Assembly (NCBI RefSeq): GCF_003391115.1 | Contig: NZ_QTJP01000001.1 | Span: forward strand, 1,116,001 to 1,180,000 | From: Sphingomonas crusticola | GTDB lineage: Bacteria; Pseudomonadota; Alphaproteobacteria; Sphingomonadales; Sphingomonadaceae | Reading direction: 5' to 3' | Length of the DNA stretch: 64,000 bases | Shown here: one piece after another, positions 31,270 to 39,592 of the stretch | Numbering within the stretch: the first letter of the stretch is position 1 | How the letters are laid out: every line of letters begins with the position of its first letter | Made by a program: the position numbers and the translations under genes | Notes under the pieces: model-generated | What the model was told of the DNA's origin: nothing | Databases searched by the model: none | Seen by the model: only the letters and a program-made list of their open reading frames with translations

Positions 31270-32283
31270 TTATGGGCCGCCGCGGCCGCCGGTCGCGCCG
31301 AAAATCTGGCCGGTCGAGTAACTGTCTTCCTGCGAGGCGAGCAGCACGTAGAGCGCCGCCAGTTCGGCGGGCTGGCCGGGGCGGCCAAGCGGGGTGTTGG
31401 CACCGAACTCGCCCATCTTACCCGGCAGCTGGCCGCCAGCGACCTGCAGCGGCGTCCAGATCGGTCCCGGGGCGACGCCGTTCACGCGGATGCCCTTCTT
31501 GGCAAGCTGCTTGGCCAACGCCTTGGTGAAGATCATAATCGCACCCTTGGTGCACGCGTAATCCAGGATTTCTTCCTCAGGCTCGTAGGCGTTGATCGAT
31601 GTGGTGTTGATGATCGCCGCACCGGCCTGAAGATGCGGCACAGCCGCCTTGGTGATGCGGAAGGTCGCGTAGATGTTGGTCTTGAAGGTGCGGTCGAACT
31701 GCTCCTCGCTGATATCGAGGATCGACTCCTTGCTTTGCTGATAGGCGGCATTGTTGACGAGGATATCGAGCCCGCTCAAACCGCGCACCGCATCCGCCAC
31801 CAATTTCTCGCACGCGTCCTGGCTGCGGATATCGGCCGGCAGTGCCACCGCCTTGCGCCCGGCCTGGCGGATGAGGTCCACGACTTCGCGCGCGTCAGGC
31901 TCCTCGGTCGGATAATAGTTGATAGCGACATCCGCGCCCTCGCGCGCGAACGCAATCGCCGCGGCGCGGCCTATCCCGGAATCGCCGCCGGTGACCAGCG
32001 CCTTGCGTCCCGCCAGCCGGCCGGAGCCTTTGTAGCTGGTTTCGCCATGGTCGGGCCGCGGCGTCATCTTGGAGGCGAGCGCCGGCCAGGGCTGACGCTG
32101 TTCGGGCAAGGGCGGCTTGGGATAATTGGCGGCAAGCGGCGCGGTGGGCGCGCCCGGCGCATGCTTTTCCGGCTGGTCCTGCTGCTGCTGCGCCATCGCC
32201 GGCACGGCGGCCGCGGCCGCTATCCCGACTGCGGCCACACCGAATACTTCGCGCCGCGAGGGCACACCTTTCTCGTCCGCCAT
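31270..32283 (-). CDS. Tat-exported SDR family oxidoreductase
   Basis: This 337-aa protein is a classical short-chain dehydrogenase/reductase: cofactor loop GGDSGIGRA, NNAA, catalytic Ser in NTTSINAYEP, Tyr/Lys in YACTKGA, and a C-terminal PGPIWTPLQ. It belongs to the YhdF/YghA-like group. The first 33 residues (SRREVFGVAAVGIAAAAAVPAMA) look like a twin-arginine signal peptide, so the enzyme may be carried to the periplasm folded with its NAD(P). An EcfG-like promoter precedes it, which would fit the stress role of its relatives. Confidence 0.9.
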   Translation of the reverse strand: MADEKGVPSRREVFGVAAVGIAAAAAVPAMAQQQQDQPEKHAPGAPTAPLAANYPKPPLPEQRQPWPALASKMTPRPDHGETSYKGSGRLAGRKALVTGGDSGIGRAAAIAFAREGADVAINYYPTEEPDAREVVDLIRQAGRKAVALPADIRSQDACEKLVADAVRGLSGLDILVNNAAYQQSKESILDISEEQFDRTFKTNIYATFRITKAAVPHLQAGAAIINTTSINAYEPEEEILDYACTKGAIMIFTKALAKQLAKKGIRVNGVAPGPIWTPLQVAGGQLPGKMGEFGANTPLGRPGQPAELAALYVLLASQEDSYSTGQIFGATGGRGGP

Positions 32284-32313
32284 GCCAATCTCCTGTTCGG
32301 GACTTGGCAGTAA

Positions 32314-32338
32314 AACCTCCCAGGCAGATGGGAGTTCA
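32314..32338 (-). promoter_or_regulatory. EcfG-like promoter of the exported SDR (one mismatch)
   Basis: On the minus strand, TGAAC at 32338-32334 and GTT at 32316-32314 are 17 bases apart. This differs from GGAAC in the first base only. The distance to the ATG at 32283 (about 31 bp from the -10) matches that of the catalase promoter. Confidence 0.5.
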
Positions 32339-32373
32339 GCGGCGGACGAGAAAAAGGTCCTGTTTAACGTAGG

Positions 32374-33369
32374 TTAGCCGAGGCGGTCGGCAACCAGCTG
32401 GTCGAGCTTGGCTTCGGGGCGCGCGCCATAATGCGAGATGACCTCGGCCGCGGCGATCGCTCCCATATGCAGGCTGTCTTCCAGCGAGCGCTCCTGGATC
32501 TGCCCCGCGAGGAAGCCGGCGGCAAACAGGTCGCCCGCCCCGGTCGTGTCGACAATCTTCTCGATCGGCTCCGCAGACACCACGGCCTTCTCGCCCTTCT
32601 GCACCGCGACCGCGCCGTTGGCGCCGCGTGTCACGACCAGCGTCTCGACCTTGCGGGAGATCGTCTCGAGCGCGCCGTCGAAATCCTCGCTTCCGGTCAG
32701 CGCCAGCAGCTCATTCTCGTTCGCGAACAGGATATCGATCAGACCCTCGTAGATCAGCTTGAGGAAATCCGCGCCGTGGCGCGCGATGCAGAAGGTGTCG
32801 CTCAGCGTGAAGGCGACCTTGCGGCCGGCATCGCGCGCGATCTGGATGCCTTCCCGCATCGCCGCGCGCGGCTCCTCCGGATCCCACAGATAGCCTTCGA
32901 GATAGAGAATCTTGGCCGAGGCGATCAGATCGCGGTCGAGCGCGGACGCGGGAAGATATTGCGAGGCGCCGAGAAAGGTGTTCATCGTCCGCTGCGCGTC
33001 CGGCGTCACCAGGATCAGGCAGCGCGCCGTGCTCGGCTGCGCCGCGCGCATCGGCGTTTCGAACGTCACGCCGTTAGCGCGAATGTCATGCTTGAACACT
33101 TCGCCGAGCTGGTCGTCCGCGACCTGGCCGATGAAGCCGCATTTGCAGCCGAGCATCGCCATGCCCGCGACCGTGTTGGCGGCCGATCCGCCGCTGATCT
33201 CGCGACCTGGGCCCATACGCGAATAGAGGCTGTCGCTGGTGGCCTCGTCCATTAGCCGCATCGAGCCCTTGGCGACGCCTTCCGAGGTGACGAAGCTGTC
33301 ATCCGCCTGGGCAATGACGTCGACGATAGCATTGCCAATCGCGACGATGTCGAGCGTGGGTTCGGTCAT
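32374..33369 (-). CDS. PfkB-family adenosine kinase-like sugar kinase
   Basis: This 331-aa protein is a ribokinase-fold kinase. The signature DTTGAGDLFAAGFLAG near residue 283 with the catalytic Asp, GGSAANTVAGMAMLG and the N-terminal IVAIGNAIVDVI match the bacterial adenosine kinase group that salvages adenosine to AMP. The ATG at 33369 is taken as start; GGAG lies about 10 bases before. It stands alone between the SDR gene (same strand) and a divergent zinc-finger gene. Confidence 0.9.
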   Translation of the reverse strand: MTEPTLDIVAIGNAIVDVIAQADDSFVTSEGVAKGSMRLMDEATSDSLYSRMGPGREISGGSAANTVAGMAMLGCKCGFIGQVADDQLGEVFKHDIRANGVTFETPMRAAQPSTARCLILVTPDAQRTMNTFLGASQYLPASALDRDLIASAKILYLEGYLWDPEEPRAAMREGIQIARDAGRKVAFTLSDTFCIARHGADFLKLIYEGLIDILFANENELLALTGSEDFDGALETISRKVETLVVTRGANGAVAVQKGEKAVVSAEPIEKIVDTTGAGDLFAAGFLAGQIQERSLEDSLHMGAIAAAEVISHYGARPEAKLDQLVADRLG

Positions 33370-33473
33370 GTGGGGGAAATCTCCGGATATGTTGCCCGAC
33401 CGCCTAGGGAAGGCAGCGCGGCCGCGCAACCGCCGTTGATCTTCCTGCACCAGCCTTGCTATCGCCGCGCACG

Positions 33474-33674
33474 ATGCAGCCAGCCCCCGAAACCTCCCGA
33501 GTCGCCACCGCCCGCGTTGCCTGCGATGGCGCGACCGAAATTCCCGGCGGCGCCGCGCTCGGCCACCCGCGCGTCTATCTCGAGATTGACGAAAAGGGCT
33601 ATGTCGATTGCGGCTATTGCGACCGCCGTTTCATCCTGATCGGCGGCCCCGCGGATACCGAAGCCGCGCACTGA
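33474..33674 (+). CDS. Zinc-finger CHCC domain protein (NDUFS6-like)
   Basis: This 66-aa protein has the CHCC zinc finger of small respiratory complex I-related proteins: [14 protein letters not shown] with a His, and CGYCDRRF. It matches the short alphaproteobacterial homologues of NDUFS6 in sequence pattern and length. Start ATG 33474 is chosen though its ribosome site is weak. Confidence 0.85.
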   Translation: MQPAPETSRVATARVACDGATEIPGGAALGHPRVYLEIDEKGYVDCGYCDRRFILIGGPADTEAAH

Positions 33675-33680
33675 GCGATT

Positions 33681-33790
33681 GCCGTTTCCCCGCGAAGGCC
33701 GGCATTCAACCTATAAGGACTATGCGACAGCGCCTTGGCGCCACCGCGCCGCATTATATGATGCTGCACCCGGCCTTCGGCGGGGGAACG
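33681..33790. repeat. Palindromic repeat element, REP-like
   Basis: Two inverted arms face each other across about 60 bp: TTTCCCCGCGAAGGCCGG near 33685-33702 and CCGGCCTTCGGCGGGGGAA near 33770-33788. The arms match the pattern of the element inside dnaE2. It fills much of the gap between the zinc-finger gene and tldD. Confidence 0.72.
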
Positions 33791-33828
33791 AGGGTGACGC
33801 CGCTTAGGTCACGTCCTATATCCTTCCC

Positions 33829-35253
33829 ATGACCATTCTCGCCGATCCCCGCCGCTTCCTCTATCGCGATCTCGATCCCGAAACCGCGATCCGCCTGACG
33901 GGCGACGCGCTGCGCAATTGCGACGATGGCGAGCTCTACCTCCAATATATCGCCAGCGAATCCTTCGGCTTCGACGACGGGCGCCTCAAGACCGCCGACT
34001 TCAATACCCAGGCAGGCTTCGGCCTGCGCGGCCTCTCCGGCGAGACGACCGCCTTCGCCCATGCCAACGAGGTGAGCGAGGCGGCGATCATCCGCGCCGC
34101 CGAGACGATGACCCTGCTCGACCCGGCCCAGCCCGGCCGCGCCGCCCCGCCGCGCCGGACCAACGCCAAGCTCTACACCGGCGACGATCCCCTCTCCGCC
34201 ATTCCGTTCGCACGCAAGGTCGCGCTCTGCCAGGAGGTCGACTCCGCCGCCCGCGCACGCGATCCCCGCGTCCAGCAGGTGTCCGTTGGCCTGTCCGGAT
34301 CGTGGAGCGTGGTCGAGATCGTTCGTCCCGACGGCTTTGTCGCGCACGACGTGCGCCCGCTCGTCCGCCTCAACGTCTCGATCGTGGTCGAGCAGAATGG
34401 TCGGCGCGAGACTGGCTTCTTCGGCCTCGGCGGCCGTTATCTTTACGATCGTTTGTTCGAGCCGGCGACCTGGAACCGCGCCATCGACGAGGCGCTGAGC
34501 CAAGCGCTGGTCAACCTCGAGAGCGTCTCCGCCCCCGCCGGCGAGATGACGGTCGTGTGCGGCCCCGGCTGGCCAGGCGTGCTGCTGCACGAGGCGGTTG
34601 GTCATGGCCTGGAAGGCGATTTCAACCGTAAGGGCACCAGCGCCTTCGCCGGCCGCATCGGCGAGCGCGTGGCGGCGCCGGGCGTGACCGTGGTCGACGA
34701 TGGCTCGATCGAAGGTCGGCGCGGCTCGCTCACCATTGACGACGAAGGCACGCCGACCCAGACCAACGTCCTGATCGAGGACGGCATCCTCAAGGGCTAT
34801 ATCCAGGATCGCCTCAATGCCCGCCTGATGGGGGTCGCCCCGACCGGCAATGGCCGCCGCGAAAGCTTCGCCCACGCGCCGATGCCGCGCATGACCAACA
34901 CCTTCATGCATGGCGGCAAGGACGATCCGGCCGAGATCCTCAGCCGCGTCAAGAACGGGATCTACGCCAAGTCGTTCGGCGGCGGGCAGGTCGACATTAC
35001 CAGCGGCAAATTCGTGTTCAGCTGCACCGAAGCCTACAAGATCGAGAACGGCAAGTTGGGCGCGCCGATCAAGGGCGCGACCCTGATCGGGGACGGCCCG
35101 ACCGTGCTGACCAAGGTCGCCGCGATCGGCAACGACATGGCGCTCGACGAAGGCGTCGGGATTTGCGGCAAGGGCGGGCAATCGGTGCCCGCCGGCGTCG
35201 GCCAGCCGACTTTGCTGATCGACGGGCTCACCGTCGGCGGCACCGCTGCCTGA
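33829..35253 (+). CDS. tldD: Metalloprotease TldD
   Basis: TldD (474 aa) is the zinc-bearing half of the TldD-TldE protease, which clears unfolded peptides and matures microcins and other modified peptides. The metal motif HEAVGHGLEGD (about residue 262) and the GKFVFSCTEAY and GAPIKGATLIGDGP regions are present. TldE is not adjacent here. The patatin-like gene follows 13 bp later and may share its transcript. Confidence 0.96.
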   Translation: MTILADPRRFLYRDLDPETAIRLTGDALRNCDDGELYLQYIASESFGFDDGRLKTADFNTQAGFGLRGLSGETTAFAHANEVSEAAIIRAAETMTLLDPAQPGRAAPPRRTNAKLYTGDDPLSAIPFARKVALCQEVDSAARARDPRVQQVSVGLSGSWSVVEIVRPDGFVAHDVRPLVRLNVSIVVEQNGRRETGFFGLGGRYLYDRLFEPATWNRAIDEALSQALVNLESVSAPAGEMTVVCGPGWPGVLLHEAVGHGLEGDFNRKGTSAFAGRIGERVAAPGVTVVDDGSIEGRRGSLTIDDEGTPTQTNVLIEDGILKGYIQDRLNARLMGVAPTGNGRRESFAHAPMPRMTNTFMHGGKDDPAEILSRVKNGIYAKSFGGGQVDITSGKFVFSCTEAYKIENGKLGAPIKGATLIGDGPTVLTKVAAIGNDMALDEGVGICGKGGQSVPAGVGQPTLLIDGLTVGGTAA

Positions 35254-35266
35254 CGTCCTCTCCCGT

Positions 35267-36169
35267 TTGCGCGAGAGGCTCGGCTTCTCGCCGTCCGTGA
35301 CGAAGCTCTCGCCCCCTGCTCCGGCAGCCCGCGGCAAAGGAGTATCGCTCGCCTTAGGCGGCGGAGCGGCGCGCGGCTGGGCGCATATCGGCGCGCTGGA
35401 TGTGCTGCAGGAGGAAGGGATCAAGGTTGATGCCGTCGCCGGTACCTCGATCGGGGCGCTTGCCGCCTTATGCTTTGTCACAGGCAGGCTCGATATTCTC
35501 GAAACGATCGCACTTGGCGCCACCCACCGTCGCGTGCTTGCTTACCTCGACCCCCATCTCGGGCGCGGTGCCTGGCTTGGTGGGCGGCGCATCGCGCGCG
35601 AGCTGACGACCCATTTCGCCGGGCTGCAGCTTGAGGACCTTCCGATCCCGATCGCGCTAATAGCCGCGGATCTCGAGACCGCCGAGGAGGTCCGCCTCAC
35701 CTCGGGCGCGGCGATCAGTGCCGTCCAGGCTTCGATCGGCCTGCCCGGAATCTTCCGCCCGATCGCGCGCGACGGCCGCCTGCTGATCGATGGCGGTATG
35801 GTCGCCAACGTGCCGATCGCCGCCGCCCGCGCGCTTGCCGCCCACAGTCCGGTGGTCGCGATCGATCTGATGGGCGATTATGCAGGCTATATCCGCGCCA
35901 GCACGCATGACGGACAACGCTCGGCGCTGGGCACGCTGCGTTCGGCCTTTTTGATGATGGTCACGCAGCAGACCCGCCTCGCGGTCGCGCTCGATCCGCC
36001 CGAAGTCATGATCGCGATCCCCGCCGGTCACATCAGCACCGGAGCCTTCACCCGCGCCGCTGAGCTGATCCGGCTCGGCCGCGAAGCCGCGACCGCAGCT
36101 TTGCCCGCGATCCGCGCCTGCCTCGACGCCGCGTCGTTCGCCGATCCCTTGCCGCAAGAGGCTGAATAG
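35267..36169 (+). CDS. Patatin-like phospholipase (RssA-like)
   Basis: This 300-aa protein is a patatin-type lipid acyl hydrolase. The oxyanion loop GGGAARGWAHIGAL, the nucleophile motif GTSIG and the catalytic Asp in DGGMVANVP are intact. It lacks a signal peptide and a transmembrane segment and is probably cytosolic. Start is uncertain: TTG at 35267 or GTG at 35297; neither has a good ribosome site. It lies just after tldD. Confidence 0.88.
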   Translation: MRERLGFSPSVTKLSPPAPAARGKGVSLALGGGAARGWAHIGALDVLQEEGIKVDAVAGTSIGALAALCFVTGRLDILETIALGATHRRVLAYLDPHLGRGAWLGGRRIARELTTHFAGLQLEDLPIPIALIAADLETAEEVRLTSGAAISAVQASIGLPGIFRPIARDGRLLIDGGMVANVPIAAARALAAHSPVVAIDLMGDYAGYIRASTHDGQRSALGTLRSAFLMMVTQQTRLAVALDPPEVMIAIPAGHISTGAFTRAAELIRLGREAATAALPAIRACLDAASFADPLPQEAE

Positions 36170-36248
36170 CGAAGCGCGTGGCTGCCGACACCGGGTGCGC
36201 TGACTTAAGAGAACTGCTTGATATTTAGCGATTTTCGATCATCAAAGC

Positions 36249-36273
36249 GGAACCGCTGGGAAGCGCCATCGTT
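36249..36273 (+). promoter_or_regulatory. EcfG-type promoter of the lipoprotein gene
   Basis: GGAAC at 36249-36253, 16 bases, then CGTT ending at 36273: a full match to the EcfG consensus. The ATG at 36300 lies 26 bp beyond. Stress control of the lipoprotein is inferred from this motif. Confidence 0.8.
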
Positions 36274-36299
36274 GGCGTCATCATCGCACAGGAGTGAAG

Positions 36300-36878
36300 A
36301 TGGTGCAGAGCAAATTACCAATCGTCGCGAAATGCAGCACTGCGCTGGTCGCCCTTTCGCTGGCTTTGACCGGTTGCGCCACGCCGACACCTTACCAGCC
36401 TTTGTCGCGGCCGGGGTCACTGGCGGGCGGCTATAGCGACATACAGATCGAGCCGAACCGCTTCCGCGTCAGCTTCTCTGGCAATTCAATGACATCGCGC
36501 GACACCGTCGAGACCTTCCTTCTCTATCGCGCGGCGCAATTAACGGTCGATCGCGGTTTCGACTGGTTCGTCATGGCGGACCGCAATACCGACCGGAACA
36601 GCAATACCTATGTCTCGCAGCCGTTCGCCTCGGGCCCATGGGGCTATTGGGGACCCTCCTGGCGCTATCGTGGCCGCGGCTTCGGCTGGCGTGGCTGGGA
36701 TCCCTATTGGGGCGATCCCTTCTGGGGCGGCAATATCGATATCTCTACTGTGACCCGTTACGAGGCGACGGCCGAGATCGTCACCGGCCGCGGGCCCAAG
36801 CCTGCCGACAATCCGCGCGCATTTGACGCGCGAGCCGTGCTGGCCAATCTCGCATCGCGCGTCCAGACCCCGCGATGA
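36300..36878 (+). CDS. Outer-membrane lipoprotein, CC0125/CC1285-like
   Basis: This 192-aa protein has a lipoprotein signal with lipobox LTGC at about residue 24. After it come PYQPLSRPGSLAGGYSDIQIEPNRFRVSF, TVETFLLYRAAQLTVDRGFDWFV, a Trp/Gly-rich stretch (WGYWGPSWRYRGRG) and TRYEATAEIVTGRG. This is the pattern of the CC0125/CC1285 lipoprotein family of alphaproteobacteria. AGGAG precedes the ATG at 36300 by 5 bases; a GTG at 36294 overlaps that site. Function unknown; an EcfG promoter points to the general stress response. Confidence 0.8.
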   Translation: MVQSKLPIVAKCSTALVALSLALTGCATPTPYQPLSRPGSLAGGYSDIQIEPNRFRVSFSGNSMTSRDTVETFLLYRAAQLTVDRGFDWFVMADRNTDRNSNTYVSQPFASGPWGYWGPSWRYRGRGFGWRGWDPYWGDPFWGGNIDISTVTRYEATAEIVTGRGPKPADNPRAFDARAVLANLASRVQTPR

Positions 36879-37056
36879 GGCTGCGGCCGCTGGCGGGCCG
36901 CCACCCGCGGGCTCATGCGATCGCCCGTTTTGATAGGACGCGTGGCGATCGCCGCACCCGGAGCCGCTTGCCTAAAAAAGCAGCACGTTGACGATTCTGC
37001 CTAACGGCTGAGCGGTAATACATTCCGTATCCTCCCGCCGCCCTCGCTGCGCATGC

Positions 37057-37071
37057 TGGCACGCTTTTTGC
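37057..37071 (+). promoter_or_regulatory. Sigma-54 promoter of glnK-amtB
   Basis: TGGCACG-N4-TTGC at 37057-37071 matches the -24/-12 consensus of RpoN promoters. It ends 34 bp before the glnK ATG at 37105. It would place the unit under NtrC, as is general for glnK-amtB. Confidence 0.85.
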
Positions 37072-37104
37072 GTTGCAGCATCGGGGAATGAGCAGGGAGG
37101 TGGA

Positions 37105-37443
37105 ATGAAACTCGTAATAGCCATCATCAAACCGTTTAAGCTCGACGACGTGCGCGAGGCTCTGTCCGCGCTCGGCGTCCAGGGCATGACGGTCACCGAA
37201 GTGAAAGGCTTCGGCCGCCAGAAGGGCCAGACCGAGATCTACCGTGGTGCCGAATACAGCACGAACATGGTGCCCAAGATCAAGGTCGAGGTCGCATGCA
37301 GCGCCGATCTCGCGCCGCGGGTGGTGGAGGCGGTGCAGCAATCCGCCAACACCGGCGCGATCGGCGACGGCAAGATCTTCGTGCTCGACGTCGGTCAGGT
37401 GGTGCGGATCCGCACCGGTGAGACCGACGAGACGGCTCTCTAG
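37105..37443 (+). CDS. glnK: Nitrogen regulatory protein PII
   Basis: This 112-aa PII protein binds 2-oxoglutarate and ATP/ADP and gates AmtB. The N terminus MKLVIAIIKPFKLDDVREAL, the T-loop with the uridylylated Tyr in RGAEYSTNM (about residue 51) and GDGKIFVLDVGQVVRIRTGE are typical. A good GGGAGG ribosome site precedes it. As the gene directly upstream of amtB, it is best named glnK rather than glnB. Confidence 0.96.
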   Translation: MKLVIAIIKPFKLDDVREALSALGVQGMTVTEVKGFGRQKGQTEIYRGAEYSTNMVPKIKVEVACSADLAPRVVEAVQQSANTGAIGDGKIFVLDVGQVVRIRTGETDETAL

Positions 37444-37459
37444 GATTCAAGGGGGACAC

Positions 37460-38920
37460 ATGAAGCTTTCGACCAAGATATTGGCCGGGCTGGGAATGGT
37501 GGGCGTCGCAGCGCTCATGTCCCACCCCGCGCTCGCGCAGGCCGCAGCAGCGCCTGCCGCCGCCTCGCCCGTTCCGGCCGCGACCGTCAACAAGGGCGAC
37601 ACCGCCTGGATGCTGGTCGCCTCCTTGCTCGTGCTGATGATGTCGGTACCGGGCCTCGCGCTGTTCTACGGCGGCCTCGTCCGCACCAAGAACATGCTTT
37701 CGATCCTCACCCAGGTGTTGGTGATCGTGTGCATGGTCGCGGTGATTTGGGTCACCTGGGGCTATTCGGAAACCTTTACCAGCAGCGGCAGCCCCTTCGT
37801 CGGCGGCCTGTCCAAGCTGTTCCTGAAGGGCGTCGATGCCAATGCGCAGGCGGCAACCTTCTCCAACGGCGTCTATATTCCCGAGCTCGTTTACGTCTGC
37901 TTCCAGATGACCTTCGCCTGTATCACGCCGGCGCTGATCGTCGGCAGCTTCGCCGAGCGCGTGAAATTCTCGCCGCTGATGCTGTTCGTCGCCCTGTGGG
38001 TCACGCTGGTCTATTTCCCGATCGCACACATGGTGTGGTTCTGGGGCGGCCCAGACGCCATCGCGAACGCGGCGCTGCAGGGCAAGGCTGCGCTCGACGC
38101 CGTCAATGGCGACGTGGGCTTCCTGTTCGGTATGGGCGCGCTCGACTTTGCCGGCGGCACCGTGGTGCACATCAATGCCGGTATCGCGGGCCTCGTCGGT
38201 TGCCTGTATTTCGGCAAGCGTATCGGTTATCCGCGTGAGCCGATGCCGCCGCACTCGCTGACCATGACGATGATCGGCGCCTCCCTGCTGTGGGTGGGCT
38301 GGTTCGGCTTCAACGCCGGTTCCAACCTCGAATCCAATGGCGTCACCGGCGTTGCCTTCATGAACACCTTCATTGCTACTGCCGCAGCCGGCCTCTCGTG
38401 GGTGCTGGTCGAGCAGGTCGTGAAGGGCAAGCCGTCGCTGCTCGGTGCGGCTTCGGGTGTGGTCGCCGGCCTGGTGGCCGTCACACCGGCGTCGGGTTTT
38501 GCCGGGACGATGGGTTCAGTCATCCTCGGTCTGATCGTATCGCCGATCTGCTTCTTCTTCGTCAGCACGGTGAAGACTAAGCTTGGCTATGACGACACGC
38601 TCGACGTGTTCGGCATCCACTGCATCGGCGGCATCATCGGGGCGCTCGCCACCGGCATCCTCGTCGACCCGGCGCTGGGTGGCCAGGGCATCGCCGATTA
38701 TGCCTCGCAGCCTGGTACGGCCGTGTTCGGTTACACCAGCTACGGAGCGCAGCTGTTCATCCAGGCCAAGGCGGTGATCGTCACCCTGCTGTGGTCGGGT
38801 ATAGGCTCCTTCATCCTCTTCTTCGCCATCGACAAGACGTGGGGCATGCGTGTCACGCCGGAAGTCGAGCATGAAGGCCTCGACATCGCCGAACATGGCG
38901 AGCGGGCCTACCACTATTGA
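37460..38920 (+). CDS. amtB: Ammonium transporter
   Basis: AmtB (486 aa) is the trimeric inner-membrane ammonium channel, controlled by GlnK. It has a signal-like N terminus (HPALAQAAA) as in many Amt proteins, then eleven helices. The twin-His pore residues are in TVVHINAGIAGLVG and FGIHCIGGIIGA. The ATG at 37460 follows GGGGG and lies 17 bp past the glnK stop. A strong terminator follows. Confidence 0.96.
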   Translation: MKLSTKILAGLGMVGVAALMSHPALAQAAAAPAAASPVPAATVNKGDTAWMLVASLLVLMMSVPGLALFYGGLVRTKNMLSILTQVLVIVCMVAVIWVTWGYSETFTSSGSPFVGGLSKLFLKGVDANAQAATFSNGVYIPELVYVCFQMTFACITPALIVGSFAERVKFSPLMLFVALWVTLVYFPIAHMVWFWGGPDAIANAALQGKAALDAVNGDVGFLFGMGALDFAGGTVVHINAGIAGLVGCLYFGKRIGYPREPMPPHSLTMTMIGASLLWVGWFGFNAGSNLESNGVTGVAFMNTFIATAAAGLSWVLVEQVVKGKPSLLGAASGVVAGLVAVTPASGFAGTMGSVILGLIVSPICFFFVSTVKTKLGYDDTLDVFGIHCIGGIIGALATGILVDPALGGQGIADYASQPGTAVFGYTSYGAQLFIQAKAVIVTLLWSGIGSFILFFAIDKTWGMRVTPEVEHEGLDIAEHGERAYHY

Positions 38921-38975
38921 CGAGATCGGGGTGGGCTTCGGCCCGCCCCTCCAGGGGTTCCTCCTGCGAACGACT

Positions 38976-39008
38976 GGCCGGCGGAGAAATCCGCCGGCCT
39001 CTTTTTTG
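38976..39008 (+). terminator. Intrinsic terminator of glnK-amtB
   Basis: A perfect 10-bp stem GGCCGGCGGA/TCCGCCGGCC with a GAAA loop is followed by CTC and six T. It lies about 55 bp past the amtB stop. Confidence 0.92.
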
Positions 39009-39053
39009 TGGCGGGGTTGACCAGGCCTGAAACGATCAGGTGGGCGCAAAGCC

Positions 39054-39482
39054 CTATTCGATCGGATAAGGCTTGGTCAGGATCGGGCGGATCGAGTTCA
39101 GGTCATAACCCGCCCCCGCTGCCTTCGCGATCAGCGCTTCGCCTTCGTCGCCCAGCCGATTGCGCGCCAGCGCCCACAGGAAGGTGGAACGCGTCCCCGA
39201 ACGGCAGAAGGCCAACACCGGCCCATCCGCCTTCTCCAGCGTGTCCGCCATCGCCGCGATCTGCCATTCGGCGAAGCCCGAATGATCCACCGGGATCGCG
39301 ACATAGGTCAGGCCCGCCTCGTGAGCCGCCGCTTCGATCTCGGCGCTATCCGGCTGGCCCGGCTGCTCGTCATCAGGGCGGTTGTTGATGATGGTGGTGA
39401 AACCCTGCGCCTTGGCGGTGGCGATATCGTCCGGTTCGATCTGGCCGAACACCGAGATCGACGAGTCGAGCGTGCGGAACAT
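39054..39482 (-). CDS. TIGR01244/DUF442-type cysteine phosphatase-like protein
   Basis: This 142-aa protein has a dual-specificity phosphatase-like fold: FGQIEPDDIATAKAQGFTTIINNRPDDEQPGQP, and the active-site loop AFCRSGTRS (C-X5-R, about residue 91). It matches the TIGR01244 or Blh/DUF442 family, often linked to sulfide metabolism or biofilms. The ATG at 39482 follows a GGGAGAGG site. It is divergent from the imuA gene. Confidence 0.88.
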   Translation of the reverse strand: MFRTLDSSISVFGQIEPDDIATAKAQGFTTIINNRPDDEQPGQPDSAEIEAAAHEAGLTYVAIPVDHSGFAEWQIAAMADTLEKADGPVLAFCRSGTRSTFLWALARNRLGDEGEALIAKAAGAGYDLNSIRPILTKPYPIE

Positions 39483-39575
39483 GGGCCTCTCCCTGTGGCT
39501 AGCGGCGTCCTCATAGCCAGCTTGGCTCCTGCGGAACAGCCGCGCTTGACTCCCGTTGAGTGTCAGCGAAAATGA

Positions 39576-39590
39576 GAACATATAGAGAAC
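39576..39590 (+). promoter_or_regulatory. LexA (SOS) box of imuA-imuB-dnaE2
   Basis: GAAC-N7-GAAC, the direct-repeat LexA box of alphaproteobacteria, ends 2 bp before the imuA ATG at 39593. Its place shows that imuA starts at 39593 or later and that the cassette is damage-induced. Confidence 0.88.
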
Positions 39591-39592
39591 TG

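Noticed and set aside
33754-35523. A 589-codon minus-strand frame opposite tldD
   Set aside because: tldD has clear family motifs; the opposite frame has none.
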